Positions 23,101-34,000 of a stretch of 64,000 nt of DNA are shown in pieces. Every line of letters begins with the position of its first letter. Positions within the stretch are counted from its first letter, which is position 1. The translations under genes and the position numbers were made by a program. The stretch is from Alopecurus myosuroides (Eukaryota; Streptophyta; Magnoliopsida; Poales; Poaceae). The stretch covers positions 184,325,958-184,389,957 of the forward strand of contig CM054062.1 in the NCBI GenBank assembly GCA_028641055.1, read 5' to 3'. A model generated the notes under the pieces. The model was not told the origin of the DNA. It ran no database searches and was given only the letters and a program-made list of their open reading frames with translations.

Positions 23101-23823
23101 AATGATAACCTGACTAGTAATAGTCTTATTGACACAATAACTTGATCCATCCTTAATCCAACAGTGTGAGTATCCTTGGGTTGCTTCCTTAGTAGGGGGT
23201 GACATTGGATGGGTTTGTTTGGTGAGTAGTTGTAGTTGGTTACGATACGCTATCTTATCCCCCTCTTTTAGCCGGATGTTGTAGTAAGTCTCTGTAGTTG
23301 GTTAGTGCAGCCCGCTGTCGCTTATTTGCAATAACCCCTTTCTTTCCGTTGATCCCAAAGTATTTGTATCTTGTGATGACTGGCTACGCCGGTATCTTGT
23401 GAGTATGGTTTATCCACTTGCCAGTACTTAACCGTACTGACCCACGAATCTTTTTCGTGGCTGCATATTCAATATTGCAGTCAACAGGTTTGAAGTCTGA
23501 CGACGTTAGCTTGGGAATCCCTCCGGCTTGGCCTGGGCAGGGATTGGACGCTCTCGGTTATCTTCAGGACTCTTAGTCCAATTTGGATCTTGTCCGTAGT
23601 CGGACACTATGTTGTTTCTTCCGCTGTTATTTGGATCTTTGTATTGTATCAGTTGTATCCCTGACTCGTTTGAGTCATCTTGTAAATCTCTTTTCCGTTG
23701 TTGTTGTGGATTATTCGTGAACTGTTGTAATGATTATCACAAGTGGCAACCTGGAATCGGTTATTATGTGGATTTTGGCGGGAATGCTGAAATCTGCATA
23801 GTGCCCGATCTCGGGGCGTCACA
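20121..23823 (+). repeat. LTR copy 2 (left boundary uncertain)
   Basis: It matches copy 1 to its terminal ggcgtcaca, after which the two diverge (tggatccacgg here, the primer site in copy 1). The left boundary given is where homology to copy 1 starts. The true LTR start is probably a few hundred bases further left. Confidence 0.8.
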
Positions 23824-23828
23824 TGGAT

Positions 23829-24693
23829 CCACGGCATCACCAGCCTCATCTTCACCAAGCTTCAACTGGAGCCCGGGATCTTTGGCTCCTTTGGAGCCAA
23901 TCTGCTTCAGGTCGTTCATCTACACGCCCCATTCGCCAGAATCTCGCCCGGTGTTTAGCGGTCTCTATGAGAGCGTCAACATGGCGTTCGGCAACCTCCG
24001 TTTCCGCGCCAGCAAGGAGGGAATCCTACGCTTCCCCGACCCAACCACGCTCGATGGATCAGACACTGAGTCGGTCTCGAGCACGGTGACCCAAGAATCG
24101 CCGCTCAGTGATACCGATCGCAACTCTGAGTCTAGCGACGGCTCCATCCGCCGCAACAGGCTCGACTTCCACACCATCGCGTCTGAAGAGCATGCTGAAC
24201 CCGGCAAGGACTACTGGCCCACGCCAAAGACTCATGAGCCATATCTGGCCCACGTCTGTATGGCAGATCCAGTCAAAGAAACCGTCGAAACAGAGGCCAG
24301 CCTCGCGGCGAGGCAACAGATCAGTGTTTCGCGAGTTGCTTGGGAGAAGGGAAAAACAGCGGTGCAAACAGGCCAACCGCTAGAGCCCGAAGCCTCCTGA
24401 GAAGACATGATAGCGTACCACTATCATCTGTCGGTGAAAAGCCGCCAGATAGCGGACGCCCGCAAAGAACTCGAGGTGCAGACGCGCGGCAGAAGCTTCG
24501 AGCCAGCGCCGCGGGGAGCTCTCCAGAACTCACTCGATGGGGAACCGACCCATCAAAAAGGCAAAATACATCTCGAGGACTGCCCGTATGGACCAAGGAT
24601 CCCTCAGAGAGATCGGCAAAACCATCAAAACCTCCCTCATGAACGTTGACGACGAAGGCAACATGCACCCGACAACTCCTGCCGATGCTGTCC
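23829..24693 (+). pseudogene. Gag-like remnant of a Gypsy element
   Basis: A frame runs through LTR 2 into unique sequence and ends at 24400. Its tail contains RFPDPTTLDGSDTES, EEHAEPGKDYWPTPKTHEPY and LAHVCMADPVKE. After a shift, IAYHYHLSVKSRQIADARKE follows, and then SLREIGKTIKTSLMNVDDEG and PADAVLAAATYLQ. These blocks resemble the N-terminal gag region of grass Gypsy elements as I recall them, but I cannot confirm it. The frame is broken at least twice. The long-LTR element is inserted immediately upstream. Confidence 0.4.
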
Positions 24694-24699
24694 TGGCCG

Positions 24700-26121
24700 C
24701 TGCTACCTACTTACAGGTAAAAGTTTGTGAATCTGTAAATGTTTTATAGGCCACTGAGAATGCGAATCTCCAGCCTTTATGTCTACCGTTTGAAGCACAG
24801 TATACAGACAAAAAATGGCCAGAATTAGCCATCTCTCTCCCTTTGTCGCCGTCCGTACCTGAAACTCCAGCCATCAATTTCTCGCGTCTCGGACAAAATC
24901 TTGCATTTCTATTAGAAGATTCGCACTCGTGGCGCTAAGCATGTGGACGTCCGTGCATGCGGAACTGTCTTCTTCGACCTAGGCAGACCAGGGAGCTCGG
25001 TGGCGGCAGAAACGACCGGCCCACCGGGAGGCTTCCTGGCAGCCCTGCTTCAAACCGCCATGGAAGCCAGGCCGGACCGCTCGCATGGGAATTCATGGCC
25101 AGGCCGCCCGCGAGGGGAGGGGGCTTCCTGTCCACGCCGGCCACCACGGGGGCTTCCTGCCGGTCCCCTCACGGGGGGCTTCGTGCCCACCCCAGCAGGC
25201 TTCGTTCCTGGTGCGGGGGCCTCGCTGAACACCGGCTCTCGCCGAGCCAAAAAAAAAAAAACAGGAGAAGGAATATCCGGAAATATTCGCTTTTACCATC
25301 TTTTTTCTTTGAAGAAAGATTGCCCCCAAAGGGCTGCAATCACTTCCATTGATAAGCGCACATTACAACATAGTGATTACAAAGGTCATCCTGACAGAGA
25401 AGAACAAAGGAGATACATCGAAGATGAACTACACGGGCAATGAACCAACTATGCCTGAGAGCACAAAAGGAGGCTATCAGGGGGTCCGGCGAGAACTCGG
25501 ACTCACAGAACCTGCAGTTGTACTCTCCGAGGGCTTCGAACACCCTATCCAACCGTAGAGCTGGCATTTTTACGGTCTTACCTTACGAACTGAATTTGCC
25601 GTGAAAGCGTGAGCTCCAGATTTGTGGCTCCCCTCGGTTGCAGACTGTCCGTGCCACTTGATCAAAAGTAGAGGACGCGGATGGAAGCTGTTGTTTTCTC
25701 CCGCTCTATAAATGGGGCAATGTTTTTGGTCCACTTACAGTTGCACGTTTCCCTTTCTCTGCTAGTGAGCAACAAGTGACAAGTTGGTGTAGTGGGCGAT
25801 AGGCACATGGTGAAAATGGGAATGATCCCAGCCGGCGGGTGGCTGAAAACAGAATCCTTCCAGGATGATGAAATCCGAACTAGTAGTACTACTTGTTGTT
25901 ACTATCACGGGCTTAATTCACCAACTGAGTTATTCTTAACAGTAGATATGAGTAACTAAGCACCATGACGGTACATTTGCCATTGCTGAACATTGGATGC
26001 TTGAAATTTAATTTCCTTATCATTAATACTGCGGGTAAGCCAAGGACTTGTGAGGCGAAGAAAGTCTTGGACCACGCAAGCTCACAGTTGAACCGTGGTC
26101 ACTTTTGCGTCCCCCTTTTCC
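24700..26121 (+). other. Intergenic stretch, no gene recognised
   Basis: A GC-rich patch at 24940-25230 makes overlapping open frames on both strands without recognisable domains. A poly-A run at 25248 and the segment gattgcccccaaagggctgc near 25318 look transposon-derived. A tataaat at 25707 is the only promoter-like string. Confidence 0.4.
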
Positions 26122-26124
26122 TAA

Positions 26125-27576
26125 GAGCATCTCCAGTCGCCCCCATCCAGTCGCCCCCCCCCCCCCCCCCAACCGCTCTCACGGCCTCTTCCCGTCCGGA
26201 CGGGTCCCGAGCGCGTCCAGTCGCGGTCCTCGTTAGGCCTTCCCGTCTAGACGTCTCCTTGTTCCCGTCCGGCAAACCCAGCCCAACCCCGCCTCCCAGG
26301 GGCTCCCGTGGGGCGCCGGACGAGTCGTTCCGCGCCGCGGGCCCATCTTGCCAGTGACTCAAGACGGCAAAAAACAGGTCCACGCCGTCACGTCTACTTT
26401 CTCTGCCTCACAGCGCCGCCGCCCACGTAGGCGAAATTGACAACAAAATTTGCGAAAATTTGGAAAACGAACTAGATTTCATTGCTAGGGGGTCGAATAT
26501 AGGCGATTTTTTACATATATTTAAAATAAAAGACGACTACATCCCTAGTGCCTTGTACATCATGGTGTAGTCGGCGCCGTCGTCGTCATCGGAGTCGCCC
26601 GGCGACTCCGCCTTCGGGGCGGCGCTGCTGCTGCCCTGCCCCGGGTCGCCTACGTGCATTGGCGCTGGGGGGCAGTCGTCGTCGTCGTCGCTGTCCGAGA
26701 GGAAGATGACGTCGCCCGGCGCCTGTGGAGGAGCCGACTCCCTGATGACCAGAGTCTGGCTGCGAATCCGCCGGCGAGGCGGCGCTTCCTCTGGCTCCTC
26801 CTTCACGACGGCGAGGGGGATGGGAGCGGGAGCAGGCGCGGCCGTGGTACGGCGGCTCTTCCGCCGCCGCAGCTGTCGCTCGATGTGGGCGAGGACGCGG
26901 GCGAGCGTGCGGGCTTGCTCCACCACATGCTGCGGCCGCCAGCGTTGTTGTGGCTCGAAAGGGGGTCGTGGGTGGGGGCGTCGGCGAGCTCCGCCTCGAA
27001 GCGGTCCTGGAAGAACGCAGTCCAGACTGCCTCGTTGGCGGGATGCCACTCAGGCTGGTTGCGTGTCGTCGGCGATATCCGTGCCCGGGACTCCTCGATC
27101 TTGGCGGCGGAGGCACAGGTACGCCGCCTGCATTGAGCCGCCAGTGGCTTGGCGCGCTCATCCCCGACGGCAAGTGGTAGTTCGTCTCGTAGAGCAGTCG
27201 CGCTTCCTATAGGTGCAGGGTTCGGCGGCCGAAACCGTTGGCGGCCGCGCCGACGAGGTAGTTGCGGTCAACCATGGCGCGGGGAGGAGGGGAGAGCGGG
27301 GAGGGGAGGAAGGCAGAGCAGCGAGGAGAATGGCGCTGAGGATGGCGGCGGGGCGGGGTTTTGTAGCTGGGCGGGCAAGACGAGGCGGCGCAGCGCCATT
27401 ACTCCGTCGCGTGGGCGATTGGACTGCTCCGCCGCAGCGTGCCGTCTTGTCGGGGCGTCAATACGCTCGGCTCCCGAGGCGACGAGACTCTCTCTCGCTG
27501 ACAGGATTGGTCCGCAGCCCAAAGGGGTTTGGGTTGGGGGCGGCGACTGGGAACGTGGGCGCGAGTGGAGATGTTC
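26125..27576 (-). mobile_element. PIF/Harbinger-like element 2, TSD TAA
   Basis: The left end is gagcatctccagtcgc at 26125 and the right end, in reverse complement, is gaacatctccactcgc at 27576. TAA flanks both sides (26122-26124 and 27577-27579). Length is 1452 bp. It is similar in size, ends and ORF orientation to element 1 at 10287-11945, and again no transposase is visible. Confidence 0.75.
26537..27275 (-). pseudogene. ORF carried by Harbinger-like element 2, related to that of element 1
   Basis: A start at 27275 gives MVDRNYLVGAAANGFGRR, which shares GAAANGFGRR with element 1. After an in-frame stop and a frame change, the sequence gives WHPANEAVWTAFFQDRFEAE and then ARTLARVLAHIERQLRR. 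The C-terminal part (to 26537) is acidic, with DVIFLSDSDDDDDCPP, and ends YTMMYKALGM. The shared blocks (GAAANGFGRR, HPAN, FFQ/YFQ-x-R, RTL-x-x-VLAHIE, acidic tail) in the same order show common descent. Function is unknown. Stops make it a pseudogene. Confidence 0.55.
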
Positions 27577-27579
27577 TAA

Positions 27580-28880
27580 CGAGCTTAGCATCCTTAATAA
27601 TCGTGACGTCCGAACTTGTTATGACTGACATTTTCCTTCCTATGCAGAACAGATAATGTGCTTTCTTCTTATCGCGTGATGGTGATGTAATTAACAACGG
27701 AAAAGGGAGTCTTTGACGCAACTAATCTACGCGCAAGGCAGACGCGAGGGCTCCGTCGCTTGGAAATTATCCGAGGACGCGCGATGGAAACGACGAAATG
27801 ACAGCTTGCCAGTCTGCATATTTCTGGTGCGGGCGAGATAATTACAACGGGTCCCGCCTCAACCAACGATTCGCCATATAGAATTACCATATCACCTCAC
27901 CACGTGCGAATTGGAGCCGCGGGTGCCAACTTAGTACGTAATGTCATCCAAATCTGAGCGATATGATTTACTTATCTCAGCGCATTACGTGAGTTGTGTT
28001 TTCTCCCATTTTCTATGCGGAGCTTTCCAGCCGCCCTGAGCAAACTATGCACCAATCTGTGTGACGCGTATACGCGTGTGGCCGCCATGATCCAGTGACG
28101 CGGTAGCAACACCACCGGGTCGGAGGCGCACGCGCATGATTTTCCTTTTCGCGTCTCTTCATGTTTGACACTTCCCTCCACCGCAGCCAGCATGTCAGCA
28201 TTAAGCCCTGCCGCTACGTACCGGGCATTCATTCGCCGTGCTCCGTATTCTGAATCACCTAGTACCCCGACCGCAGCTCAAATGCCCGTATGAACCGAAT
28301 TAGTTCGACGATGGACACGTCCCCACGCGCAAGGCCAGAAGTGGACCATGAGGTTTTCCATGCCTCGATCGGTTCCACGATGGTGTCGGCAGCAGATCGT
28401 TGCGTTGCGCCTTTCCTCGCCCTTTGCCCCCACACTTGACTAGGAAAGCCTACTTCCGAAAGTTATCGGCGAAAGCTTCAAAGAAATGGGTGGGGAGTGG
28501 ACTGTACAAGTTATAGGTGCTTGTATGAAGAAAAGGCTACGAAATGCCAACTCATGCACATATCTATTCGTCCAAGGATTCTACACGGATAAGATTCTGC
28601 ATGTTGTAACCAATTTATGCAAGTATTTTTCTTTAATCTTGAGTATCTTTCGAGTATTTCCTAGGGAAAAATGCAAATGAAAGAGGCCCACATAGAAAAG
28701 CCGGTAATAATAGCTTTTGACTCTCCACCTCCACTAACCCCTCTTAGAAATAATGCTACGCATTTGCACGATCAAACTATCGGGAAATCTCGTGCGTGCG
28801 CGCGCGGTGCGGGAGTGTGTATAAATACACTAAAAATTGCTTTTTTATGGACAAGTGTTTCACTTGCGAGTTCTGCGAAA
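27580..28880 (+). other. Intergenic stretch, no gene recognised
   Basis: Short overlapping frames on the minus strand (27669-28232) have no domain or conserved pattern. I see no repeat termini. Confidence 0.4.
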
Positions 28881-29815
28881 AATGATCGTGATCTAAGATA
28901 GCATCTTGAGATTTAAAAAGAGCTGCCTCGCCTACCCATCCGATAGCGATCAAGAGCACAACGGGGCTGGCAAACCCAAGCACGCACCGACGTGCACGCT
29001 CCAGAAGTGGCCGCCTCCGTCTTCTGCTATCCATCATCAAGACATGGATCAAGGCATTGGCCATGAAAGACATGTTGTCGATGCCGCCATGACGCCAAAA
29101 AATTCCTCCGCCCTGCACGTGACCATCCTCACGCAACTGCGGCGAGGCTCCGCTGCACCATGCCGCCAAAACTCGCCGTAGATGATGCGCACGAAGCGGC
29201 ACTACTCCCCAGTCAGACCGCTCCAGTCATTATGAGCTCTAAAAAGTTGCCCTCAAGAGGGAGAACGACACCCACAAGCGTCGCCAACGTCTGATCCGAA
29301 AAGCCCGGATCTGGGGGGAACCCCGAAGAATACCCAGCCAAGATACCGCAGCTGCAAAGGACAATGCCATCGCCAGGGAACGACGCCATGATGCGCCACC
29401 ATCATCCGCCTCAGTTTTCACGGGCAGTCGCGAGAGTCGTAGCCCGGCACCGACTGGACCGTGAAGCGGCCGCGCAAGTGGGAAGACGTGGACCGCATGG
29501 CGACACCTTCAATAAGGTAACGTCGCGCAGGCGCCGTCGTCGCCCACCACGACCGAAGTCGAAGCACGACTTTCACAGGTAGCCACGCGTCCCCACTCCT
29601 CGTCGGGACGCCAGCTAGCCGACCACCTCCGACGAAGAAAGAGGCCACCACCACCACGCTCAGGCGTCCTATGTGTGTGGTATTGTATAGGTGCCGCTCA
29701 ACGGTTTGTGGCAGTTTTAGCCTGACTTCCTGTTTTTTTAGCCGAGGAACTCTATTCTTCTTAATTAATGGATGTGTCAAAACTTTTGTCTCCATTTTCT
29801 TTAAAGAGCGCCCCG
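28880..29815 (+). repeat. Possible non-autonomous LINE-derived segment
   Basis: The leader-like text (acgacacccacaagcgtcgc, gatccgaaaagcccggatct) and the 3' end (ttgtctccattttctttaaa) remind me of 5' and 3' noncoding regions of Triticeae L1 elements. Open frames are on both strands without domains. This is pattern memory only; it could be unrelated intergenic DNA. Confidence 0.3.
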
Positions 29816-30003
29816 CTCAAATTTGCTAACTGTTAGCGTATTATAACATATACATGTGATGATTATTTGGTATTTTTTAACTTACAAGAGCATTTATTTT
29901 ATCATTTTCCAAATGAAAAGTTTGCTAGGCTTGGAAACCCAAAAATATGCACCGAGAAAATTGACTATAGACCAATCACACAAAGCTCTCAAAGTTTAAA
30001 ATA

Positions 30004-30393
30004 GAGGTTGAGCTACACATAGCTCGGCATTTCCAAAAAAAATAAAAAAAATAGAAATATGTATTTTTATGTTTCAAAGGAATCAAAACAAAAAATCCTA
30101 ACTGTAGATTAAACTATGCAAATTTTCAATGGACAATTCTTATTATTTTAGACTACATTAATGAAAAATCTAGCAAAATTTTGAAACGATGCACGGCTCG
30201 CCGATCTAGATCTAGGCATTTGCCATTTTTATCGTAGGCCAAAATACAGCGAATGTTTCTTTCGGGTTTTTTCACAACGGTAGATCTTCACATTATCTAT
30301 CTACACCTATGATTTTTTTTCCCGAATTTATCGGAAGCTAAAAATGTCCGATTTCGTATTTTTCAAACAACGAGCTCCATGTAGCTCATCCTC
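30004..30393 (+). mobile_element. MITE with long imperfect terminal inverted repeats
   Basis: The left end gaggttgagctacacatagc pairs with the right end, which in reverse complement reads gaggatgagctacatggagc. The 390-bp interior is AT-rich and non-coding. I could not find a clear target duplication, so the superfamily is open. The stretch 30394-30864 to its right has no gene or repeat that I recognise. Confidence 0.55.
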
Positions 30394-30864
30394 CATATCG
30401 CCCCATTCCGCGGTGCTGCCTTATATTACAAACTCTTTGATAGACCGTTCTTTTTGTCAAGATCATCTCGTACATGGGAGAAGCTCTTGAGGATCATAAA
30501 TTTAAACCAAATTAAGAGCACCATTTCCAGCTTTTCAATTGCTGAGGCAGATGATACTAGCCTTAGGTTCTGTGTAATTCGGGCTTAAGATTACTACTAC
30601 TTTGCGGTTAAAGAAGAAGTACATAGTATTACTATTTATTTAATTTAGAGATCACCTTATTTTCTCATTCTGGCAACATGAACTATTGGAACAGTGGTTA
30701 TTTGATCGCCTAAGTCTCATATATTTGTAAACATAAAATTATGTATACAAAAAAGGTCAACCCTAGAAACTTTGCGATCCCCCACGAGCTATCGGATATA
30801 CATTCACATACATGGGTTACTAATGATTGAAACAGCGTGCCCTTAACGTATACGTGTTCATCTC

Positions 30865-30993
30865 TGTAAGACGAGAGATTTTGGTGTTGTGCTCGATACC
30901 CCTTAGGGTTCGGCTTTGGCTATATTTATATACAGAACAAGGTTACAATTAGGGTTAAGTACAATACGTGTCAGATACGTATACAGTCTAACA
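30865..30993 (-). repeat. 3' LTR of the Copia element
   Basis: On the minus strand it begins TGTTAGACTG and ends GTCTTACA. It differs from the other LTR only in ttggTgttg versus ttggGgttg. Confidence 0.9.
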
Positions 30994-31006
30994 CCCTCCC
31001 TCAATC
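30994..31006 (-). other. Polypurine tract of the Copia element
   Basis: On the minus strand the bases before the 3' LTR read gattgagggaggg, the expected primer for plus-strand DNA synthesis. It lies nine bases beyond the polyprotein stop codon. Confidence 0.8.
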
Positions 31007-31015
31007 TTAACCACG

Positions 31016-34000
31016 TCATCGAACATCTAACAGGTTAAGATTGCGTCTACAGCCTTGAAACAATGGCAGAGATAAAGGCTTGGTGAAGATGTCCGCCAGT
31101 TGATCTTTAGAAGATATAAACTTGATCTGGAGAAGTTTCTGTGCAACACGTTCTCTCACAAAGTGATAGTCAACCTCGATGTGTTTCGTCCTAGCATGGA
31201 ACACTGGATTGGAGGACAAGTATGTCGCACCAATATTATCACACCAAAGAACAGGAGGCTGAGTTTGTGTGACACGTAACTCTCGTAGTAGCGACTGTAC
31301 CCAGATGAGTTCAGCTGTAGCATTAGCAACAGCTTTGTATTCAGCTTCAGTACTGCTTCGAGACACTGTGGCTTGCTTGCGAGCACTCCAGGCGATCAAA
31401 TTGGGACCAAAGAACACTGCATATCCCCCCGTGGATCGCCGATCATCAGGATTACCAGCCCAATCAGCGTCAGAGAAAGCAGATAACAATCCAGAAGCAG
31501 CAGAGCATAGCCGAATACCATAAGAGCCAGTATGACGAACATAGCGCAAAATGCGCTTCACAGCGGACCAGTGAGAATCTGTAGGAGAGTGTAGGTACTG
31601 ACACACACGGTTTACCGCATAGGAGATATCTGGTCTGGTAAGTGTTAAGTATTGCAGGCCGCCAACAATACTGCGATACTCCGTAGCATCCTCAGAAGAA
31701 AGAGGGGAACCACCAGTAGCCGTGAGCTGCTCCGTAGCAGACATAGGGGTGGTGGTGGGTTTGCACTGAAGCATACCCGCCCGTCGTAATAAATCCTGAG
31801 AGTACTTCTTCTGAGTAAGAGAGAGACCAGTATCATCATGAGTCACCTCAATGCCAAGAAAATAATGCAGCTTACCCAAATCCTTGACAGCAAATTCAGA
31901 ACTGAGAGAGGACACAAGACGATCTGCAGCAGTGACCGATGAGCTGACAAGGATGATATCGTCCACATAAACCAGAAGATACATAGTAACTTCTGGGCGC
32001 TGAAGCAGAAAAAGAGATGTATCTGCTGTAGATGGAGAAAAACCATGGGCTCGAAGAGCAGAACCAAGGCGTGCATGCCAGGCACGAGGGGCCTGTTTAA
32101 GGCCATATAACGCCTTAATGAGCCGACAGAGGTGAGTAGGACGATCCGAGTCCACAAAGCCAGGGGGCTGGCGCATATACACTTCCTCCTCAAGAACTCC
32201 ATGGAGAAAGGCATTCTGCACATCTAACTGACGAAGAGACCAACCAGAAGTCACAGCCAAAGATAGCAGAAGACGAATAGTAGTAGGCTTGACAACAGGG
32301 CTGAAAGTATCCTCATAGTCAAGTCCATACCTTTGCTTAAAACCTTTGGCAACCAGTCTGGCCTTGTACCGTTCAATAGAACCATCTGCATGTTTTTTAA
32401 CCTTGAACACCCATTTGCAATCAATAACATTTACCCCGGGCTTAGGAGAAACCAGTGTCCATGTGTTGTTCTTCATAAGAGCCTGATATTCCTGTTCCAT
32501 TGCACGATGCCAGTGAGGAATCTGCAGAGCTGCAGTATAGTGGCGAGGCTCAGCAGTGGGATCAGCAGAAGCATGAGCAGCACATGCTGCTAACCAAGCA
32601 ACAGTACCATCCTTGCGATCAAGAGGCTTGAAAACGCCACTCTTGCTGCGCGTGTGGGGTCGACGAACCACAGGAACAGGCACATGAGCAATAGGCGATG
32701 CAGATGACGCAGAAACCGGCGATGAAGATGACGGATCCTCGGCAGTTGTCGATACAGGGGACCCAGCTGCCGAGGGCGGTGGCGTGACAGCATCACGCGC
32801 AGGCGACGCGCAGCCAGATGGGCCTGGGGACATCGGCCCAGGAGACGGTGGTCCAGCTGGGCTGGATGGTGGCGAAGGCGACGCAGCTGTGCGCGCGGGC
32901 GACGGAGAACCAGCTGGGCGCGCAGGCGACGGCAGCAACGGCCCAGCGGTGGGCGCCGGGAGCTGTGGCCCAGCAGCGGGCGCAGAGAGCAGCGGCCCAG
33001 AATGGCGATGGAGGGATGGGCCGGCTGGCTCGACGCGCGTGGGCGCTGGCTGGGACGCTGCATGTCCCATGCAGCGAGCGCTGTCGACGTGATCGACGTC
33101 GATGTCCGGTGAAGCACTGCTGGGCGCAGAAGCTGCCCCCCGAGCCAAATCTGCCGGGGCATCTAGCAACTCCAAACGGGCTCCGCGTCCAACACCTGCA
33201 CCATGATTAGGCAACAAGACAGGAGAATACGCAACATCTTCAAATTGGCCAGGCAAAGGCGAGGATGAACTGACAGAGGATGGATCATTTAGTGGTGTGG
33301 GCAAGGAGGCAAAGGGAAACGAGTTTTCATCAAATATCACATCACGTGAAATATAAACACGATTAGATGGAACATGTAGACATTTGTATCCTTTGTGCAA
33401 TGAACTGTAGCCTAAAAAGACACATTTTTTGGAACGAAACTCCAGTTTACGACTGTTATATGGGCGAAGATGGGGCCAGCACGCACATCCAAACACTTTA
33501 AGAAAAGAATAGTCAGGTGGCGCATGAAATAAGAGTTCAACTGGAGTTTTCATGTGAAGGAGACGTGTGGGGAGTCTATTGATAAGAAAACATGCAGTGG
33601 TAAACGCATCACTCCAAAATCGAAAAGGAACAGACGAATGTGCTAATAGTGTTAGACCAGTTTCAACTATGTGACGGTGCTTGCGTTCAGCAGCACCGTT
33701 CTGCTGATGGGTATGAGGACAGGCAACACGATGTGCAATCCCATGTTTCTGAAAGAAGGCACTAAGATTGCGATATTCACCTCCCCAGTCAGACTGAACA
33801 TGAACAATCTTGGCTTTGAGGAGGCGCTCAACATGTGCTTGAAACTGAAGAAAAACATCAAAGACATCAGACTTTCGTTTAAGGAGATAAAGCCAAGTGA
33901 AACGACTATAAGCATCAATGAAACTGACATAATAATTATGACCACTGACTGAGGTTTGGGCATGGCCCCACACATCTGAATATATGAGTTCAAGCGGATT

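Larger units (their letters stand above)
15589..23823 (+). mobile_element. Young long-LTR retrotransposon with a very short internal region
   Basis: Two direct repeats, 15589-19292 and 20121-23823, are almost identical over about 3.7 kb (offset 4531-4532). The first copy ends ggcgtcaca and is followed two bases later by TGGTATCAGAGCC, the initiator-methionine tRNA primer site, so the repeats are LTRs in + orientation. Only about 0.8 kb lies between the homologous parts, with no coding domain. The start of LTR 2 is not clear and may lie as far left as about 19790, giving an LTR near 4 kb. LTR 1 is truncated on its left. The lineage is unknown. Confidence 0.75.

Noticed and set aside
23609..24400. 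263-codon frame beginning in the long LTR, considered as one gene
   Set aside because: Its first 71 codons are LTR sequence identical to the other LTR copy, so the frame is a chance fusion of LTR and gag-like remnant.
24943..25443. 166-codon + strand frame in a GC-rich patch
   Set aside because: Pro/Arg/Gly-rich translation typical of random GC-rich DNA, contains a poly-Lys from a homopolymer A run, and overlaps other frames.
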